A stretch of 64,000 bases of DNA from Alentia gelatinosa (Eukaryota > Annelida > Polychaeta > Phyllodocida > Polynoidae). Position numbers and translations under genes: made by a program. How positions within the stretch are numbered: the first letter of the stretch is position 1; each line of letters opens with the position of its first letter. The stretch lies in the NCBI GenBank assembly GCA_950022655.1, contig OX465579.1, forward strand, positions 48,277,950-48,341,949, given 5' to 3'. The notes beneath the pieces are model-generated. The model searched no databases, was not told the origin of the DNA, and was given only the letters and a program-made list of their open reading frames with translations. Shown here piece by piece: positions 34,872 through 48,119 of the stretch.

Positions 34872-36366
34872 GTTCAGTGCTTAATGACTTAGTGGAGGAG
34901 GCGCTTGATTAAATCATATTGTAGATATTTGTAAACAATAACTATTTCTTAGAATGACAATGCCACAATTTTTCAGATTATGTGTTCTGTTCTTCCAGTT
35001 GACACTTCAATGGTACAGTCTATAAGTCATGTTTTGGTTTGCCTAAGTCAGCGATTAATGCTAGTTTCAACGAGTGTAGTAGTCTTTTTTTCAAACACCA
35101 CATTTGCATAGGATCGACAGTGTACCCAGTAAGTATACTATCTGTCGTGTCTGAGGCCATTGGGACATCAGAAGTAGACTGCTCTGAACAGTTCTGACCA
35201 GAGCAAAATTCTGATGGCGACGCATGTCACTTTCCATCTGGGCAATAGAAATGAGAATTTAACAACAGATGCGATATAACTACATATTCTTTCTTCAGCC
35301 ATTCATCGAGACATATTCAGGAACAAACCCTCAGACCCGACGACCCTGTAGTTGGCAGTCGCTACTTTGCCAGACGGTCTGAGCTAGGCTCTCAGACTGG
35401 AGAGATAGGGAGATAGGGATTTCTGAGATAGCCTGCTATTTGAGTCACTCCCTATCAGTGGTCACTCATGACACAAACACACTAATGATTAGCAGTACAC
35501 GTATGACAGAGGTGATCAGAGAACAATACCCGCCAGCTATACTGGGGATCAGCAAATACATTAGCGTAATACCCTTCATACTATATAGAGATTTACCAGG
35601 ATCGTTCAGGGCCAGGCCAGAGCACTGCTGATTACAATAGACGATGGCAAGATCGCGTCTAGCTTCCGTTTTAAGTGTGTCAGATGGGGAAATAATGCAA
35701 TAGTGAATGCTAGTGCAATATCCGTAACATTCTTTCTATTATGATATGTTAAAACAATCCATGCCTGTTAGGTAATGGTACCAACGTTCATGACAATAAT
35801 GCAGATCAAACAGATATAGATAGTTTCGCTGTTATGAAGCAATTGATATTGTAACACCTCTCAGTGACACCAGATATTGCTCTGGGAGAAAACAGAATTG
35901 GGTCTTTGTGCAGACTCAAACCTCATTTTCCTGATTCATTGCCCTTTTATTCTGACCGGTATCAACTATTAACAACACTTGCTTTTTAACATCAAAATGC
36001 GTCGTCTTGAATGAGTCACTGAATTCAAATAGTATCACACAATGTACAGTGTATGTATGTTTCCTCTTTCTGTTCAGCATTATTGACATCCATGAGGACC
36101 TTGTAGGGGGCCACTTGGCAGGTCCCGCAGACCTTCCCAGACTTTACGTGACCTTCCAAGCCCTAGAGAAACAACAGTCGCTGGAGGGGATGTGCATACA
36201 CGGGTGGGGGGGAAGGGCGTCCCCTGTACCGTGTGACTGGCAGGGTAGAGGGTGTGGAGTATGAGAAAACCGTGCTGCACTAGCCACAAGCCTGGCCCCA
36301 TCTACCTCTCTCCGAGGGTCACAATGGCGTGGTTCAGCTGGCGCTTGCTAGGACGGGAGGGGGGAT
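34872..36366. other. Non-coding stretch
   Basis: A good acceptor-like tract ends TTCAG at 36077, followed by a 62-codon plus frame whose codons look balanced, but no firm donor follows. Nothing is recognised. Confidence 0.35.
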
Positions 36367-36384
36367 GGGGGGGGGGGGGGGGGG
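36367..36384 (+). repeat. Poly-G tract (18)
   Basis: Homopolymer of 18 G. Confidence 0.97.
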
Positions 36385-39300
36385 CTCTAGCTGACCCACC
36401 TCTGGTCGCTGGGAATGTCGGGATACACGGGTACAATGCTACATTATCCGGACTAGTGGTATGTATCCACAACTATGGTAGTGCTATGTGAAAGTCGGGA
36501 GGATCATGCCCCTGAGGGTGTCATAAGTGGTTGGCCTTTTTTAAGGTCTTCCTTTTTAACCGAAACAGCCCGAGACTAGCTACTCGATCTAAAGCTACCC
36601 GCTCTTTTTGATGGGTACGTTTTGGGCCGACCGCAATAGTGTTTGAAATATCGCGACGAACAAATCAAGCGAATTTAGATTTCCTTGAATTCATTTGACA
36701 GTGACTGAGTCAATTCTGATTAAGTTCCAGTTCCGACACCATGTATATATCTTTTCATATATACGCATCCCCCACTCTCAGTCCTGCTGTATGTTTATGC
36801 GCATATCCGCAGACCTGAATATATATCAAGTTGATTACACACTTTAATCATGGCCCGACGCTGGCAGTCCTCATTTTTACTGAGGTCAATTATGTCGGAT
36901 GACTAAGCTTTGTACCGAGGCACTAAATGGGGCCAGGGTAATTAGGAGTCAAGAAGTCACGCCTCGTGCCATGACAGTCTCCAAAGAGAGACAGAGACAC
37001 AGGTCAGTCTCCAAATACAGACTGAGAAACATGACGCAAATCCAGCTGAGGAAAAAATGTCACAAAGCAGTTCTGTGAGAAAAAAATGCCCCTTCCCTCG
37101 GGGTACCATTACATGTGAAGTGCAGCAGATCATTGTCCAACGACTGACAAAGTTCAGAGACCGAACAATAATTACTAATGGCTTTAGCTAAATCAAACTC
37201 AAAGAATGAGGCATGGAATTTTTTTTTAAAGGAAGGGAAAAAGCATCGGAAAAGCACAATCATGACCTGCTGGTCGTTCTCTGACAACATCCATAAAAAC
37301 AAACTCCGGAGGTCATGTCACACTGACCCACAATCACTAAACAGTGTTAGTAAAGGTGATCAATATTACTGTCTTCAATATACCTCAATAACCATACCTA
37401 TACGTATTTTAGCCAGTCCCTCCAGCAACTCCTCCACCAAACCCCCAGAGGCGGGCAAGCAGAAACCCCATCCACCTGGGGCCTGGCAGATGGTCGGGTT
37501 AATCAGGTATACCCAGGGGTAGTGGATCCCCTCCCACCACCTACCTCCCCCTGCACCACCCAACCTCCCCTAGCCTGGGGGCAAAGCTGTTTCCCACACC
37601 GCCCTTTAGGGCATAGCACCAGGACAAGGCAAGAGACTGAGAGAGAAGCCTAGCCGACTCGCTAGTAATTAAATTAGCTTGGCCCATCATGTTCATAGGT
37701 GCTCATAAATGGAAACAAATAGCTCGGACCGACTCACAAAGACGACCTGCTCACACGGCTGGCCCCCGCCGGCTAACCAGCTCTCTGCGCCATTGTCCGA
37801 GGTCTGGATGTGGTAGAGGAGGGGGTGGGGGTAGTACCCTCCCAGCCCCATAGCTTCGTCTGACCCTTCGTGACCCATCCTAGCACCAACACTCGCACAC
37901 TCCTGTCCCTCTCTGGTCTGTAGCGAAGAGACCGGCAGGATATTGGATTGTCAATCTCTGATTTTTCAGATTAGGCCCCGAGGGCTGTTATTAAAAAAAA
38001 CGAAGTGTGTAAACACAAAGGCAGACCAGAACGTGTTGCCCCCATTAGCCTTATTGTCGTTTAATTTTGTTAGCTGTCTGAAAGTGAACCGGATTTTTTT
38101 GTCATTTTTTACCCTATTAAAATACTGTGCAAACTCTCCCTTACCCCTGGTAATGGAGTCAGTTTTCATCCGGAACCAAAGACGAACTTCGGGACCCTCC
38201 CTAAATAAGATCTTATCTTGGGAGCTGTATTTTATATGGAACTGCTCCCTGGTCCGGGTCCTTGAGGGCGAGGCAAGGTAAGGCGAAAAGCCAATACCCA
38301 AATTCCATTTGGTTGTAATTGAGATGGACTAATATGGCCACGTGGGTGTACAGTAATCCCATCAGCGATCTCAAAGGCGGCATATGAACCAGCACCCATT
38401 GATAGCTCCCCGTGCAGGCTATTGTCCACACTATCTCTAATTTACATGTGAACATCGAGGTTTGCATACAGATTCCCCCCATCGCCCTCCTTTGACATGG
38501 CCTTTTGTCCGCTATATTTGCCATTAATTCCGCGAGACAGGCGTGTTATTACAACCCGAATTATTTGCATTGTCCGTTGGCAGCAGCCGTCCCTCAAGAC
38601 CAATTTCAGCTGGAAACATGCTGGAAAACAATAGCAACCCGAGTGCAAAGACAAAGCATCATTGGAGGAGGGAAGAGGGGGACGTGGGGGAGTGAGTCAT
38701 TTGATTCACACCCTCATATCAGCAGCTCAACTCTCCAAGCTTGTAATAATTCCCCTGCTATCTGACTAGCCATCGTCCAGCCAATTATGAAGTCTTTTTC
38801 TGATTCAATGCACGTCAATCACTCATGTGTCGCGGAAGTTGGGCTGCGCAGACCGCAGTGTTTTCTGTCTGGGCGGAGCAGGGGGCGGCGTGGGCTGGGG
38901 GTCCCGCAGGTGACATGGGCAGCCCCCTTCCCTCACTTTCCATCCCTCGCCCCTCAGTCATAACGTCACCGTGGCCAGCTCATCATAATGCTGATTATGC
39001 AATAATCTATGGGATTATCGTGCCAGCGGGGTGTGAACGTGCGGCCGCCTATTGTCCTGCCCCTACGCCCGTACCACACCCTCCATGGAGAATGGATTAC
39101 GGGAACAATGAGATCGAGGGCCACACCAGGTCACTAAATTCTGCCCAAGACCATATTTTCCTCCCGGACTATGACAGCATTTGAATGTCGTATTACGTAT
39201 TGTGATGAACGTCCTGTTTGGTAAAAGGGTGATACGTGACACATTATCTACATATCTGCCTCTCACCTCGAACCGTATGAGGGATCAGAGTGCCCTTTGA

Positions 39301-40712
39301 AACCTACCTATGGTTGGACTATGTCAATGTGTCACAATTGACTCAGTCTTGAAAAACGATTTTTCCCTTCTAAAGTCACAACATACATGTACAGAACAAT
39401 GTATATCAAACCGTTGTAAGTGAATATGATGATCATGGAGAAGAATTCCATAGGATACCAAATCATAACCAATTAGCTATAATATCAAGTTGGATATATA
39501 GTGGGGAAATTTGATGACACAGTGAAGCATTATTCTGCCTAACTTGTACTGAATACGTCGGTATTATCATCGGAGATACATGGCCTAGTCAGCAGCGATA
39601 CGGTGATATAACCTCCCACACCTTCCCCTCCAGCCATTAAGAAATGCCACTAATGACACAGACTAGCTAGAGACCTGAAGGTATTAGAATGAAGGCATTA
39701 GACCAGATTAGAACCAGTATTCAAAGGCACCGACACAACCTCCCACCTCCCCCTACCCTAACTCGATCCTTCGTCGTGCTGAAAGCGATGCAACCCCAGT
39801 GAGTACCTCCCTCCTCCCCCCTCCTCCACACTCACACAGACAGGTCTCACTTGGGTGTTTTCTGCGCTGACGCTGTCACCATGACAACGCATCTTAATGA
39901 GGGCAGCGAGACGCTTACACCCATTGTGTATCTTGTGGGGGGTGTGGGTGTGGGTGACGGGAGCACCACAAGGGGTGGCGCCGGCCGAGGTGTTGACACC
40001 TGCCAAACCGCTCACCTTTACAGAAGTCGCGACTTCAAAGGTGTTCATGCTGCGATGGGGTGGCGCCTGACCCACCTGTCGGCAGCCACACTCACACCTT
40101 CCCCCAGTCAAAACATCAATCATCGACCCCCACCCAGACAGTGGTGTCTGTGACGGTCGCCCTGCCAACAAACTGCAGGAATTCAGGTGAAACAACGTAT
40201 TTGCGATGGCCCTAAACCAACCGGTGCAAAAGGTACCTAATTTTTAAATATCTCCAGAGGAGAGACTGGTACAGCTCTGTATTTGTTTTGTTTGGCATGT
40301 TGGTTTGGGTCCTGTAGAAAAGGAACCACGGATAACCTGGTCTTGAAAGTAGAAGCTAGTGGTGCCACTGCTTGATGAAGCCATGTGACGATAGGAGGTG
40401 GTGAGTGATGTCAGTGAGGGTGCTGTTAGACTCTCCTCAGTGACGCGCCCTGCTCTTACTCCTTCCCCTCCCCCTCAACTACAGCTTCGATACGCAATTC
40501 CTGGTCCTGTCCGACGAAGGTCACATATTTCATCTTGATTCATCTAGTTTATTGATTCAATGAATGTTCATAACCAAAGAATTGAACAAATCTAGTGTGG
40601 TGTGTGGGAGAGTAGGGCGGCGGTTGAGGGCAGTGATAGCAGTCTCTGTCTGGGTTGGTGTTTCATCTTCATTCCGCCAGGGGTCGTGATCACCCCCGCC
40701 CCTCTCGGGCAG
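36385..40712. other. Non-coding stretch
   Basis: No gene is seen. A GC-rich patch at 38850-38960 and an X-box-like GTCACCATGACAAC at 39875-39888 are present. A 145-codon minus frame (39758-40195, TTG start) includes an AAG/GTGAGC donor-like point near 40008; coding status is undecided. Confidence 0.35.
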
Positions 40713-40868
40713 ACGACATTTGGTCTCGAGGATCCGGATCAATCACCTCCACCAATAGAAGCTGCTCGTCTTCATCTACTCGAGTCGCGTCGGCGCCGGG
40801 CGGAATTCACGCGGCTATTCACGGCCCGGCTGATCCGTCTCCAGGTCTGCCGGCTTACACGACACTCT
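40713..40868 (+). CDS. Possible internal coding exon, unknown product
   Basis: A pyrimidine-rich acceptor ending GGGCAG at 40712 opens a 52-codon frame that ends at a GTATGT donor (40869). Both boundaries are phase 0. The peptide begins TTFGLEDPDQSPPP and continues into a basic, probably helical stretch rich in Leu and Arg. The segment is more GC-rich than its flanks. It can splice in frame to the candidate exon at 41465 across a 596-bp gap. The upstream part of the frame (from 40602) could also be coding without splicing. No domain is recognised. Confidence 0.18.
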
Positions 40869-41464
40869 GTATGTGAAGGTCGGGTTGGCTTAGAAATCCT
40901 GGACAGCGAGCGTTCGAGGAGGAGTGTGGGTGGAGGTGAAGATACCATGGATTGGTTGGGTGGAGGTGGGTCAGCATGGATCTTTTTTTATTTCAAATAT
41001 TTGTAGAAATTATTTGATGATTAATAATACAATATCGCTTATGGGGAAACCCATCGACTGTTTCGAGGGGACAGATAAGGTGGATTTAGTGTCACTCGTG
41101 TGCATATCTAATAACTTTGTTTCGTACAAATATCACCTTCAAACACCATTTTCCTAGGTAGACGCTACCCCAAATAAATAAATGTATTGTGGACGTTCTG
41201 AGGCTCTAAACTAATGGTGTGGTTGTAATCGAGGAATGCAGGTCAACGGAGAATTCAATTCAAGCAACTCCTGATCATGCTTTGTTACATATGTTATTGA
41301 CAATCACAACGCAACCATATTATTTACTCCTAACCAGCGTCCTACCGTCCGCCGATGTGTAAGGTCTTCATCCTGTTGGCTGGTTGGATGAGGGTAGGTC
41401 AGTGTAGAATTTCTCCTCTCTACCCTCTCACCTCACCCACACATACACTACAGACTCCCTGCAG

Positions 41465-41779
41465 AGAATGCAGCACGTGCAACGCGTGCTGGGCACTACA
41501 GTCTCCCAGCACCAGGCCAGCCCTACGAGCTCCTGCTTGGAGAACTCCGCACAGAGAAACACGTCAAGTGGTCGGCTTTTCTATCAAGTGTTCTGCTCGG
41601 GAGTGGCTATCTGGTTCTGTACCCGAGCTCAAAGCTGGTTCTACCCAGGAGGGCTGGCCAGACGAGTGTTCTCCACCCCTCCTCCGGGCATGAGGCTGGC
41701 CGTGAACCTGTACGACAGCTGGACCACTAGTGGACCGTGTGTAAGGGCAGGGTGTGTCCTAAATAAGGGCCCTCTATAG
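41465..41779 (+). CDS. Possible terminal coding exon, unknown product
   Basis: A long C/T tract (41411-41464) ends in CTGCAG, and the frame then stays open for 104 codons to a TAG at 41777. Codon choice is coding-like (GTG, CTG, GGC, TTC, ATG AGG CTG GCC GTG AAC CTG TAC GAC) and the segment is markedly richer in G+C than the AT-rich DNA on both sides. The peptide contains RLFYQVFCSGVAIWFC, a short hydrophobic stretch, then LARRVF and PPPGMRLAVNLYDSW. An AATAAA follows at 41901, 122 bp after the stop. A GTAAGG at 41741 could instead splice it onward in phase 0. Another plus frame (about 41395-41730) also looks plausible. No family is assigned. Confidence 0.22.
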   Translation, partial: RMQHVQRVLGTTVSQHQASPTSSCLENSAQRNTSSGRLFYQVFCSGVAIWFCTRAQSWFYPGGLARRVFSTPPPGMRLAVNLYDSWTTSGPCVRAGCVLNKGPL

Positions 41780-41900
41780 GACCGGTAATGTTAAAGATGG
41801 CAATTTGGTCTCTGGACCCGATTATACTTGATAGAATTGTGTTCAGAGTCGAGTGTTCTCTTTGTATTTATAGTATTGTCGTGTTCATTGTTAGTCTCAC

Positions 41901-41906
41901 AATAAA
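41901..41906 (+). terminator. Possible polyadenylation signal AATAAA
   Basis: Canonical hexamer 122 bp after the TAG of the preceding open frame. The hexamer alone is common in AT-rich DNA, so it supports the exon model only weakly. Confidence 0.2.
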
Positions 41907-44334
41907 GGACGTCTGGACTAAATCCACAATTAACCTAAATACACACAACGGGAATTAACTACGACCTCAGGGTCAAATATTTACGTTATTAATACTTTTA
42001 TATTTTCTATACTTATATCGTGAACTACATATTCACAAATAGAGAATAAATGCAAATACAGACAAAGGCCTAAACCTATTTATTCATTAACAAAGAGCTC
42101 TTCTTTCAAGCTGTTTAATTGGAATCAACTACTCAACATTTCCTCGATGTATGCGGGCACTTTATTTAAGTTGGAACACAGAGTTTAAAAGTGCCTGTCA
42201 TTAATTGAGCAATTATCACCAGGAAAGACTTGATTTAGGAGATAACGTGAACAGTAATCTACCTGCATAGATAAAAATGTTACTAAGCTTTAAGCTGCTG
42301 GGTACCGCACTGGAACCGTTATCCAGCATTTAGTGGATATCTATGGCAGTATCTGCCTATATTGACCAGAACCCCCAGATACATTTGCCCCCCCCCCCCC
42401 CCCCCTTCCTTCTGGACCCTCTTTCCCTTTCTGCTTTCCACGCCCCTTCAGCACGCAGCCCTTCCCTCGTGGCAGTCACATCTAGCTATTGGTCCTGACA
42501 GACCTCCGTGAGGTTCCCTGAAAAACTAGACGGTTATTACATTACCCAAAACAGCTCCAACCAGTCCCACTCGGTGGTTTCTGTAATAACACACTGATAG
42601 ACCAGGCCCGGAGCCCCACAAGACGCTAGCCAACTAGCCCAGGGCTACGCTCTCTGTTAGCTACAACTGGGACATCCGGAGGAAAAGTATACCAACAAAA
42701 GTCAACATGTAGAACGACCAATTAGCCCTCCTCATTTTCTATAGAATTTTACTTGGTTTTACTGAACCATCATTTATATATGAGCGGGGAGGAATTAGTA
42801 CACGCGTTCCGTCGTTACACCTTCCAACATGAACAAGGAATGAATGTTTAATATAACAGGAAATTAACCTACAATAACCCTGGAGTTGCCTATTACTCAC
42901 TCTCCCCGCACCTGTGCGCCTGCTGCGTCTATATATCTACAGAGGATGCAGATTGGGACGCCGGTCAGAGGTAAGTTCCATGGTAACCGCCATACTGGCG
43001 CCGCCTCCACTGACTACCATAGTGAGGGGTCTGCTAGCCAACGGTGACTCCAGGGTCCAACCACACGCTCCCCTCTCACAGGCCAATATTAAGACCAATA
43101 AACAATAACTCCAGGGGATTTGACCCGACCAACAAACATCCCTCCCCGACTCAGTCATCTCCAGGGCGGGGAATGAATTCTATTCCAGGGATCGTGAGTG
43201 TGAGTAGCGCTTGGTATGCTGCCCCGAACACGAGCGAATCAGCGCGTGTGCCATGGACCCGCGTAACGTTCACAGGTTTACTCCAGTATGTAACAACTGC
43301 CAAGTCAGCCAATTACTTATGTAAGGTAACAGCACAACTCGGGCGTGCGCCAGCACGACAGAGAGATAAAAACCCAACACCAGGGACTTGTTATTGTTGT
43401 CCTGGACGTTGGAGTTCCTGTGCAGCGTACGACCTGGGGTAACATGACACAATGCTATTGCTTTCTGATGAAAGCATTTCGCCTAAACCACCCAACTTTG
43501 TGATGAACTGCAGTGGACTCGGCCAGTGCACACACACGCTGCGGCTTGTTCCATGTAATTTGTGAGCACCAGGCAAGCATGGAGTCCTGACACGAACCCC
43601 TATTCCGACCAGGGCTGTCTAGGATCAACCCAACGCAGGGATCTCAAAGTTCTAGTGAGGCACACGACCAGCCTCGCACCAAGACAAAACGTCTAATCAG
43701 GCGTGTGATCCACCAAAGCCAGTGGTGCACGGCGCACCCGTTAGTGCTTGATACAAAGCCGTTATTCCACCCGGATGGGCTGTAATCTATTATAAGCTCA
43801 GTCATCTGATGTTTATGATATAAAGTCTACGCAGTGTTCGTGCGTGCATGTTTAATAAAATCACAAGATCACATCTGGAAGATGAAATGGCTTTACTCCA
43901 AGTTCTCCTTCTCTTAGAAACAGTTTGTCTAGACATTTCATTATTGGCTGTAGATTGGTACGTTGAGAGAGGTCATTGATAAACACTTAGATTATTATAG
44001 TTCTTTTTGTCCACATATTTCCGTTCCTATCAAATTAAGAGATATCAAAAACATCAGTTTTCTATTACAGAAATGTTCAGCTATTCATTAATACTCCCAT
44101 GCAACTGGAGTAGTTGAAAAACCCGACACAAACAGCGTCACCGAAAAACTCTTTTCCCCAAGCCCCTTATTGACAGTCGCCCCTGGTCACGTGGGGAAAC
44201 GGGATGTTAGCTAAATGAATTTAGGACTTTTTCACCAGTCAAACTGATAATGAAGAGAGGTAGTATATTTTCTCGCTTTTTCTTCTCGTGTTTTATTTTT
44301 CTCCTCTCCCCCGCTCGGTATCCACGAGAGGAAT
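41907..44334. other. Non-coding stretch
   Basis: AT-rich from 41930 to 42260. An 8-codon ATG exon-like segment at 42946-42970 ends GAG/GTAAGT and abuts an RFX-like box at 42974-42987. A 132-codon plus frame (43044-43439) has no recognised domain. Confidence 0.35.
42388..42405 (+). repeat. Poly-C tract (18)
   Basis: Homopolymer of 18 C. Confidence 0.97.
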
Positions 44335-44665
44335 TGGATAATTAGGAACGCGCATGTGAGCCCGCTATCACAGGTCACATGGCCCTTAGGCTACGCGCGT
44401 TCGTCCTCCATCATGCTCAGCCACGGGACGCGCGTGGGACGCTGGTGATCACAGCCCTGTACCCGACGCTGATCCCGCCCCCTAGCGCTCGCCGTATGTC
44501 ACAATTATTAAACTATAAACCTCATTAAGGCTGACGGACGGCGCCCCGCCCGCCGCCCGAGCCTTCTCTGTGGCCGGCCATTCCCGGAGATACATTTCGT
44601 CATCAGGACCAATTGACGTAGCCGAGCACCGCGCCCAATGCCTACCCGACCAGGCCGCAAGGCTT
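44335..44665. promoter_or_regulatory. CpG island with AT-rich homeodomain-type core
   Basis: More than 30 CpG in about 330 bp, at or above the number expected from base content. GC boxes (CGCCCCGCCCGCCG) and a CTCF-like partial match (GCCCCCTAG, 44477-44485) surround an AT-rich core near 44500-44530 with TTATTAAAC, TATAAACC and CATTAAGG. No open frame starts here. It fits an unmethylated promoter or regulatory island. Confidence 0.4.
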
Positions 44666-47600
44666 TAGACATCTATCTAGGTTGGGTTTGGGTTACCCAC
44701 ATGTATTCCTAGGCACAGGGAGGGGGTATATTAACGTATCCCTTGGTGCATTAACTCGAAACCCATAACCAACTGCATTTCATCAACTTATAACCACATA
44801 TTCGCAAACTGACATGTATCAGAATATGTTCCTTATCCATATAGGCCCAGATTGATCGAATGACGATATCACTTTTGGAAACTAGGAATAGACATTAAGT
44901 TTAGGTTATTGCTAGATTTATAAGTGCTTTCGACGTGGCAACAGTCAGGTTGATACTGTGATGATATTGAGTGAGGGCGGCTGGTAAGTATTATGACATG
45001 AAAAGCATTTGAATGGAACAGGGTTAGTGGGCGTCAGGGCCACACGTCTTTTACCAATCGCACTACGCCCATCCCTGAAGATTTCTAAATAATACACTCA
45101 AAGGAGGGACCAACTATGTACCGATTGCAGGGAAGCTTCCTCATCTCTGTGTTGTTATAAGTGCAGCAGGTAGGTGGGGTGGGGCAAAGACGTGCTGTGA
45201 GCTATCATATCCAACAGGTGAATGGTAATGGCAGGGGTGACCCTGGCCCGTAGCCACCATCCTGCATCCACCACACCTGGCTTAGGGTGAGTTGAGGATA
45301 GGGTGAAGGGTGGTGGGGTAGCATGGCAAGGGCCCAGGTGACACGTGGGATTGGCGCCCGCGCCCGATGCCCCTCCCTAAATGCTACTTGGCTTTCTGCC
45401 CGTCACTATCAGACGATCATTCAGGGACCCGACGATACTGCCTATCTGAGCCCGACAGCAGCAGCCGTCTTCCTACTGGCACAGTGTGGCGCTGATCTAT
45501 GCTAAATGGACGGGAGAAAAAACAATAACGGCCACACACTGACATGACTTAGACCGGTGACATATTGCCGGAAGCCGTACCCTGTTAGCAGTAGGACCAG
45601 CTGGCTACCAGCTAACAGACCCAATTATAGTTTACAGTAATAGCGTTATTTCTGCAATATTTAGATTTGCAGAGATTATTTGACATTGCAGGTACCTCTG
45701 ATTATCATTTATTCATGGTGTTACTTTGTCTACTTTCAACATATATTGTGCTCCATATTCTGACAATAATGAACAACCTCAGGCTTTACAATGACTAGCA
45801 CAAAAGAAATATACCCTTTTAGTAAAGTAGAAACATATTACTGGGCGTATAGATTTATAGCTGGTTGGTAAAAAAAACCCATCCTCTGATACGCACAAAT
45901 TGTTCAAATTCCGGTACTTCCACTATGCTACTACTGCTTTTATCCCTCTATATAGTACACAGACTTGATCTGGCTGTGATGTGACCCTGGCTGTTGTTAG
46001 GGTGTACTCAAACTCATAAACCAACCAACCATTACTGGTCCGACCATCAGAGGGAAAATGAAGCCACCGAAGAGGAGAGAAGATGGTGGCCGGAACATGG
46101 CTACTCCATCTATCACCGCCCTAGGAGACCACCACAGGTATCATTAGTGGCACTCGGCCTTCCCTTTGAAGATCTCAGACGCAGCCGACTTTTATCCTCG
46201 ATCCAGATCAGACGCCACCTCGGAAGTCCTGCTGTGGGGATGCTACATTCTCATAAATTCTCAAATGGCCGTCAGGAAGCACTTTGTTGCGCTCGGTACA
46301 CGTCCTAATTCGAGACGTATTTCATACTGACTATTTACCGACGCGTTTTCTACATTCCCGCCCGCCTCAGGGCTCCCGCCTAGATGTCTTGGCGGGAAAA
46401 CCGGTTACCAACAGACGACATTTGTACTTACAGGGTCTAACTATTATAAGTTTGAGTTACATAATCATATTAACAAACTTGGCTTATCTGCGATAACACA
46501 TCATCTGTACTACAAGGGGAAACATTAATATAAGACACCATTCTACCCCCGTCCTTCTATTAAGACTTCCTAAATGTGAAACACTTGAGATTTGTGTTTA
46601 TACAGTATTGGCCCACAGACAATATAAAATGGCAAGGTGCATACTCTACAACTCGGCCAATATCTAACAATACCTGGTCTGTCAGGGTGTGCATATGAAA
46701 TACATGTTCATTGTTTCCTCTTACAAACATGTATGATCACTGCTTGCAAGTGTTGTATCAGGAGACTTCCAGTTCAGTACGAAACTGTGATATATAATAC
46801 AAGATGACAATTGCATCATACCTTCCACTAGCTACTCATTTCGTGATGCCCAACCTCTGGCGATATATACAATAATCAGAATACTTCCCACAAGCCAATG
46901 TATAGTGGTGTTTTCGTATGGTCAATGGTTTTATCTTTTTATCGTTCATTACTAGGAAGGTACATTGTAAATGACTATTACTGACACTTATTCAATTTTA
47001 AACAGCAATGGCATCGGATAACGCACAATATGGAGCTCTGTCACTGCTTCAGCTAAGGGAATTACATTTTCCGTGATCTCTGCCCACACTCCATATATCT
47101 CTCTTTATCATACGGCAGGGGGTGGGGACTTGATACGTGCTAAGACGCCAACTAGATACAGCGGCCTGGCAGTTTTATCTCACACTTGGGTGCCGTCCGT
47201 TATACCTCTCATAGACTGTAGATACGGCAGGCAGGACGCCGGGACCTGCTTTGTCGGAGGACCGGCGGGATTACCCTTTATGGCGGGCCTCTGATCCGGG
47301 CAGTCCTCGGCAATCATACGTCCCCATTCTGGCCTTCTTGAATCTACACATCCAAGGGCCTGGAGGTATGGATTAACGCCAAATAAATAGTCGGCCAGGG
47401 GTGGGGGATTACATGCAGATCATAGACTATAATCCTCTTCTCCTTACGCGTGTCTCTATGGTTCTCAACAGATAGCAACTCCTTAAAGGACCGATCCCTG
47501 AGGTTTTATTTTGCATACCATGTGAACAGTAGACTTTTTTTGTAAGTAGGTCATGAGAACATGGTTCGATCCAGTCACTGTGTTGAATGTTAACTGAGAG

Positions 47601-48119
47601 ATTATGCGGGTTACGTTAACTAATAGAGGCCAGAGGGATAATCTAATAAGAGGACATCATGGCCAAGTTGTTAAGCCACTTTACAGATCAGCTTAGTTCC
47701 TGACAACAAAGACCTAGTATACATTGATAACGCTAAGTAGAAGGAGTCAATATCAAACAATTATCTCGTATCGCATGTCTCTTTCCTATAAAACACCAGA
47801 CATATTGAATTACCGACTTTGACCCGCTAGGTAGGACTGTAGCGAGTGCGACCTTGTATGAAGAATGTGCTATGTTATCAGAGCAATGCTTCACTCTCCA
47901 GGTATGTCGTACTTATCTTGACACAGATCAGGTGTGTTGGAGTTCACTCAGCCATGTTACGGTACGATTTTTTTTGTGATTTTTTCTTGTGTGATTTCTT
48001 TTGCTAATTCAGTGTAGGAAAGGGAGAGTTGTGTTCAGACATGGCTACTGCCATGCCCGTATGACAGTTGTACTCAATGGCCACCATACGTCCACCCCGC
48101 ATGCCAAACTAAAAACACA
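44666..48119. other. Non-coding stretch
   Basis: A hairpin, CTGTTAGC/GCTAACAG with an inner GTAG/CTAC, is at 45582-45618. A 104-codon plus frame at 45994-46305 overlaps an ATG frame (46058) that ends at CAG/GTATCA (46137). A lone tRNA B-box-like GGTTCGATCC at 47563 lacks an A-box. AT-rich DNA is interspersed. Confidence 0.35.

Noticed and set aside
36078..36264. Exon after an acceptor-like TTCAG
   Set aside because: No convincing donor; the opposite strand is open too.
39758..40195. 145-codon minus frame with an AAG/GTGAGC donor inside
   Set aside because: TTG start; other frames on both strands are equally open, so no frame can be preferred.
41395..41731. Alternative plus frame resembling a small two-pass mitochondrial membrane protein (TMEM223-like)
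   Set aside because: The similarity from memory is low and confined to hydrophobic positions, and the competing frame has at least as good codon use.
46058..46137. 26-codon ATG segment ending CAG/GTATCA
   Set aside because: Short, with no promoter signal; such combinations occur by chance several times in 64 kb.
47563..47572. tRNA B-box GGTTCGATCC
   Set aside because: No A-box at a suitable distance and no cloverleaf can be drawn.
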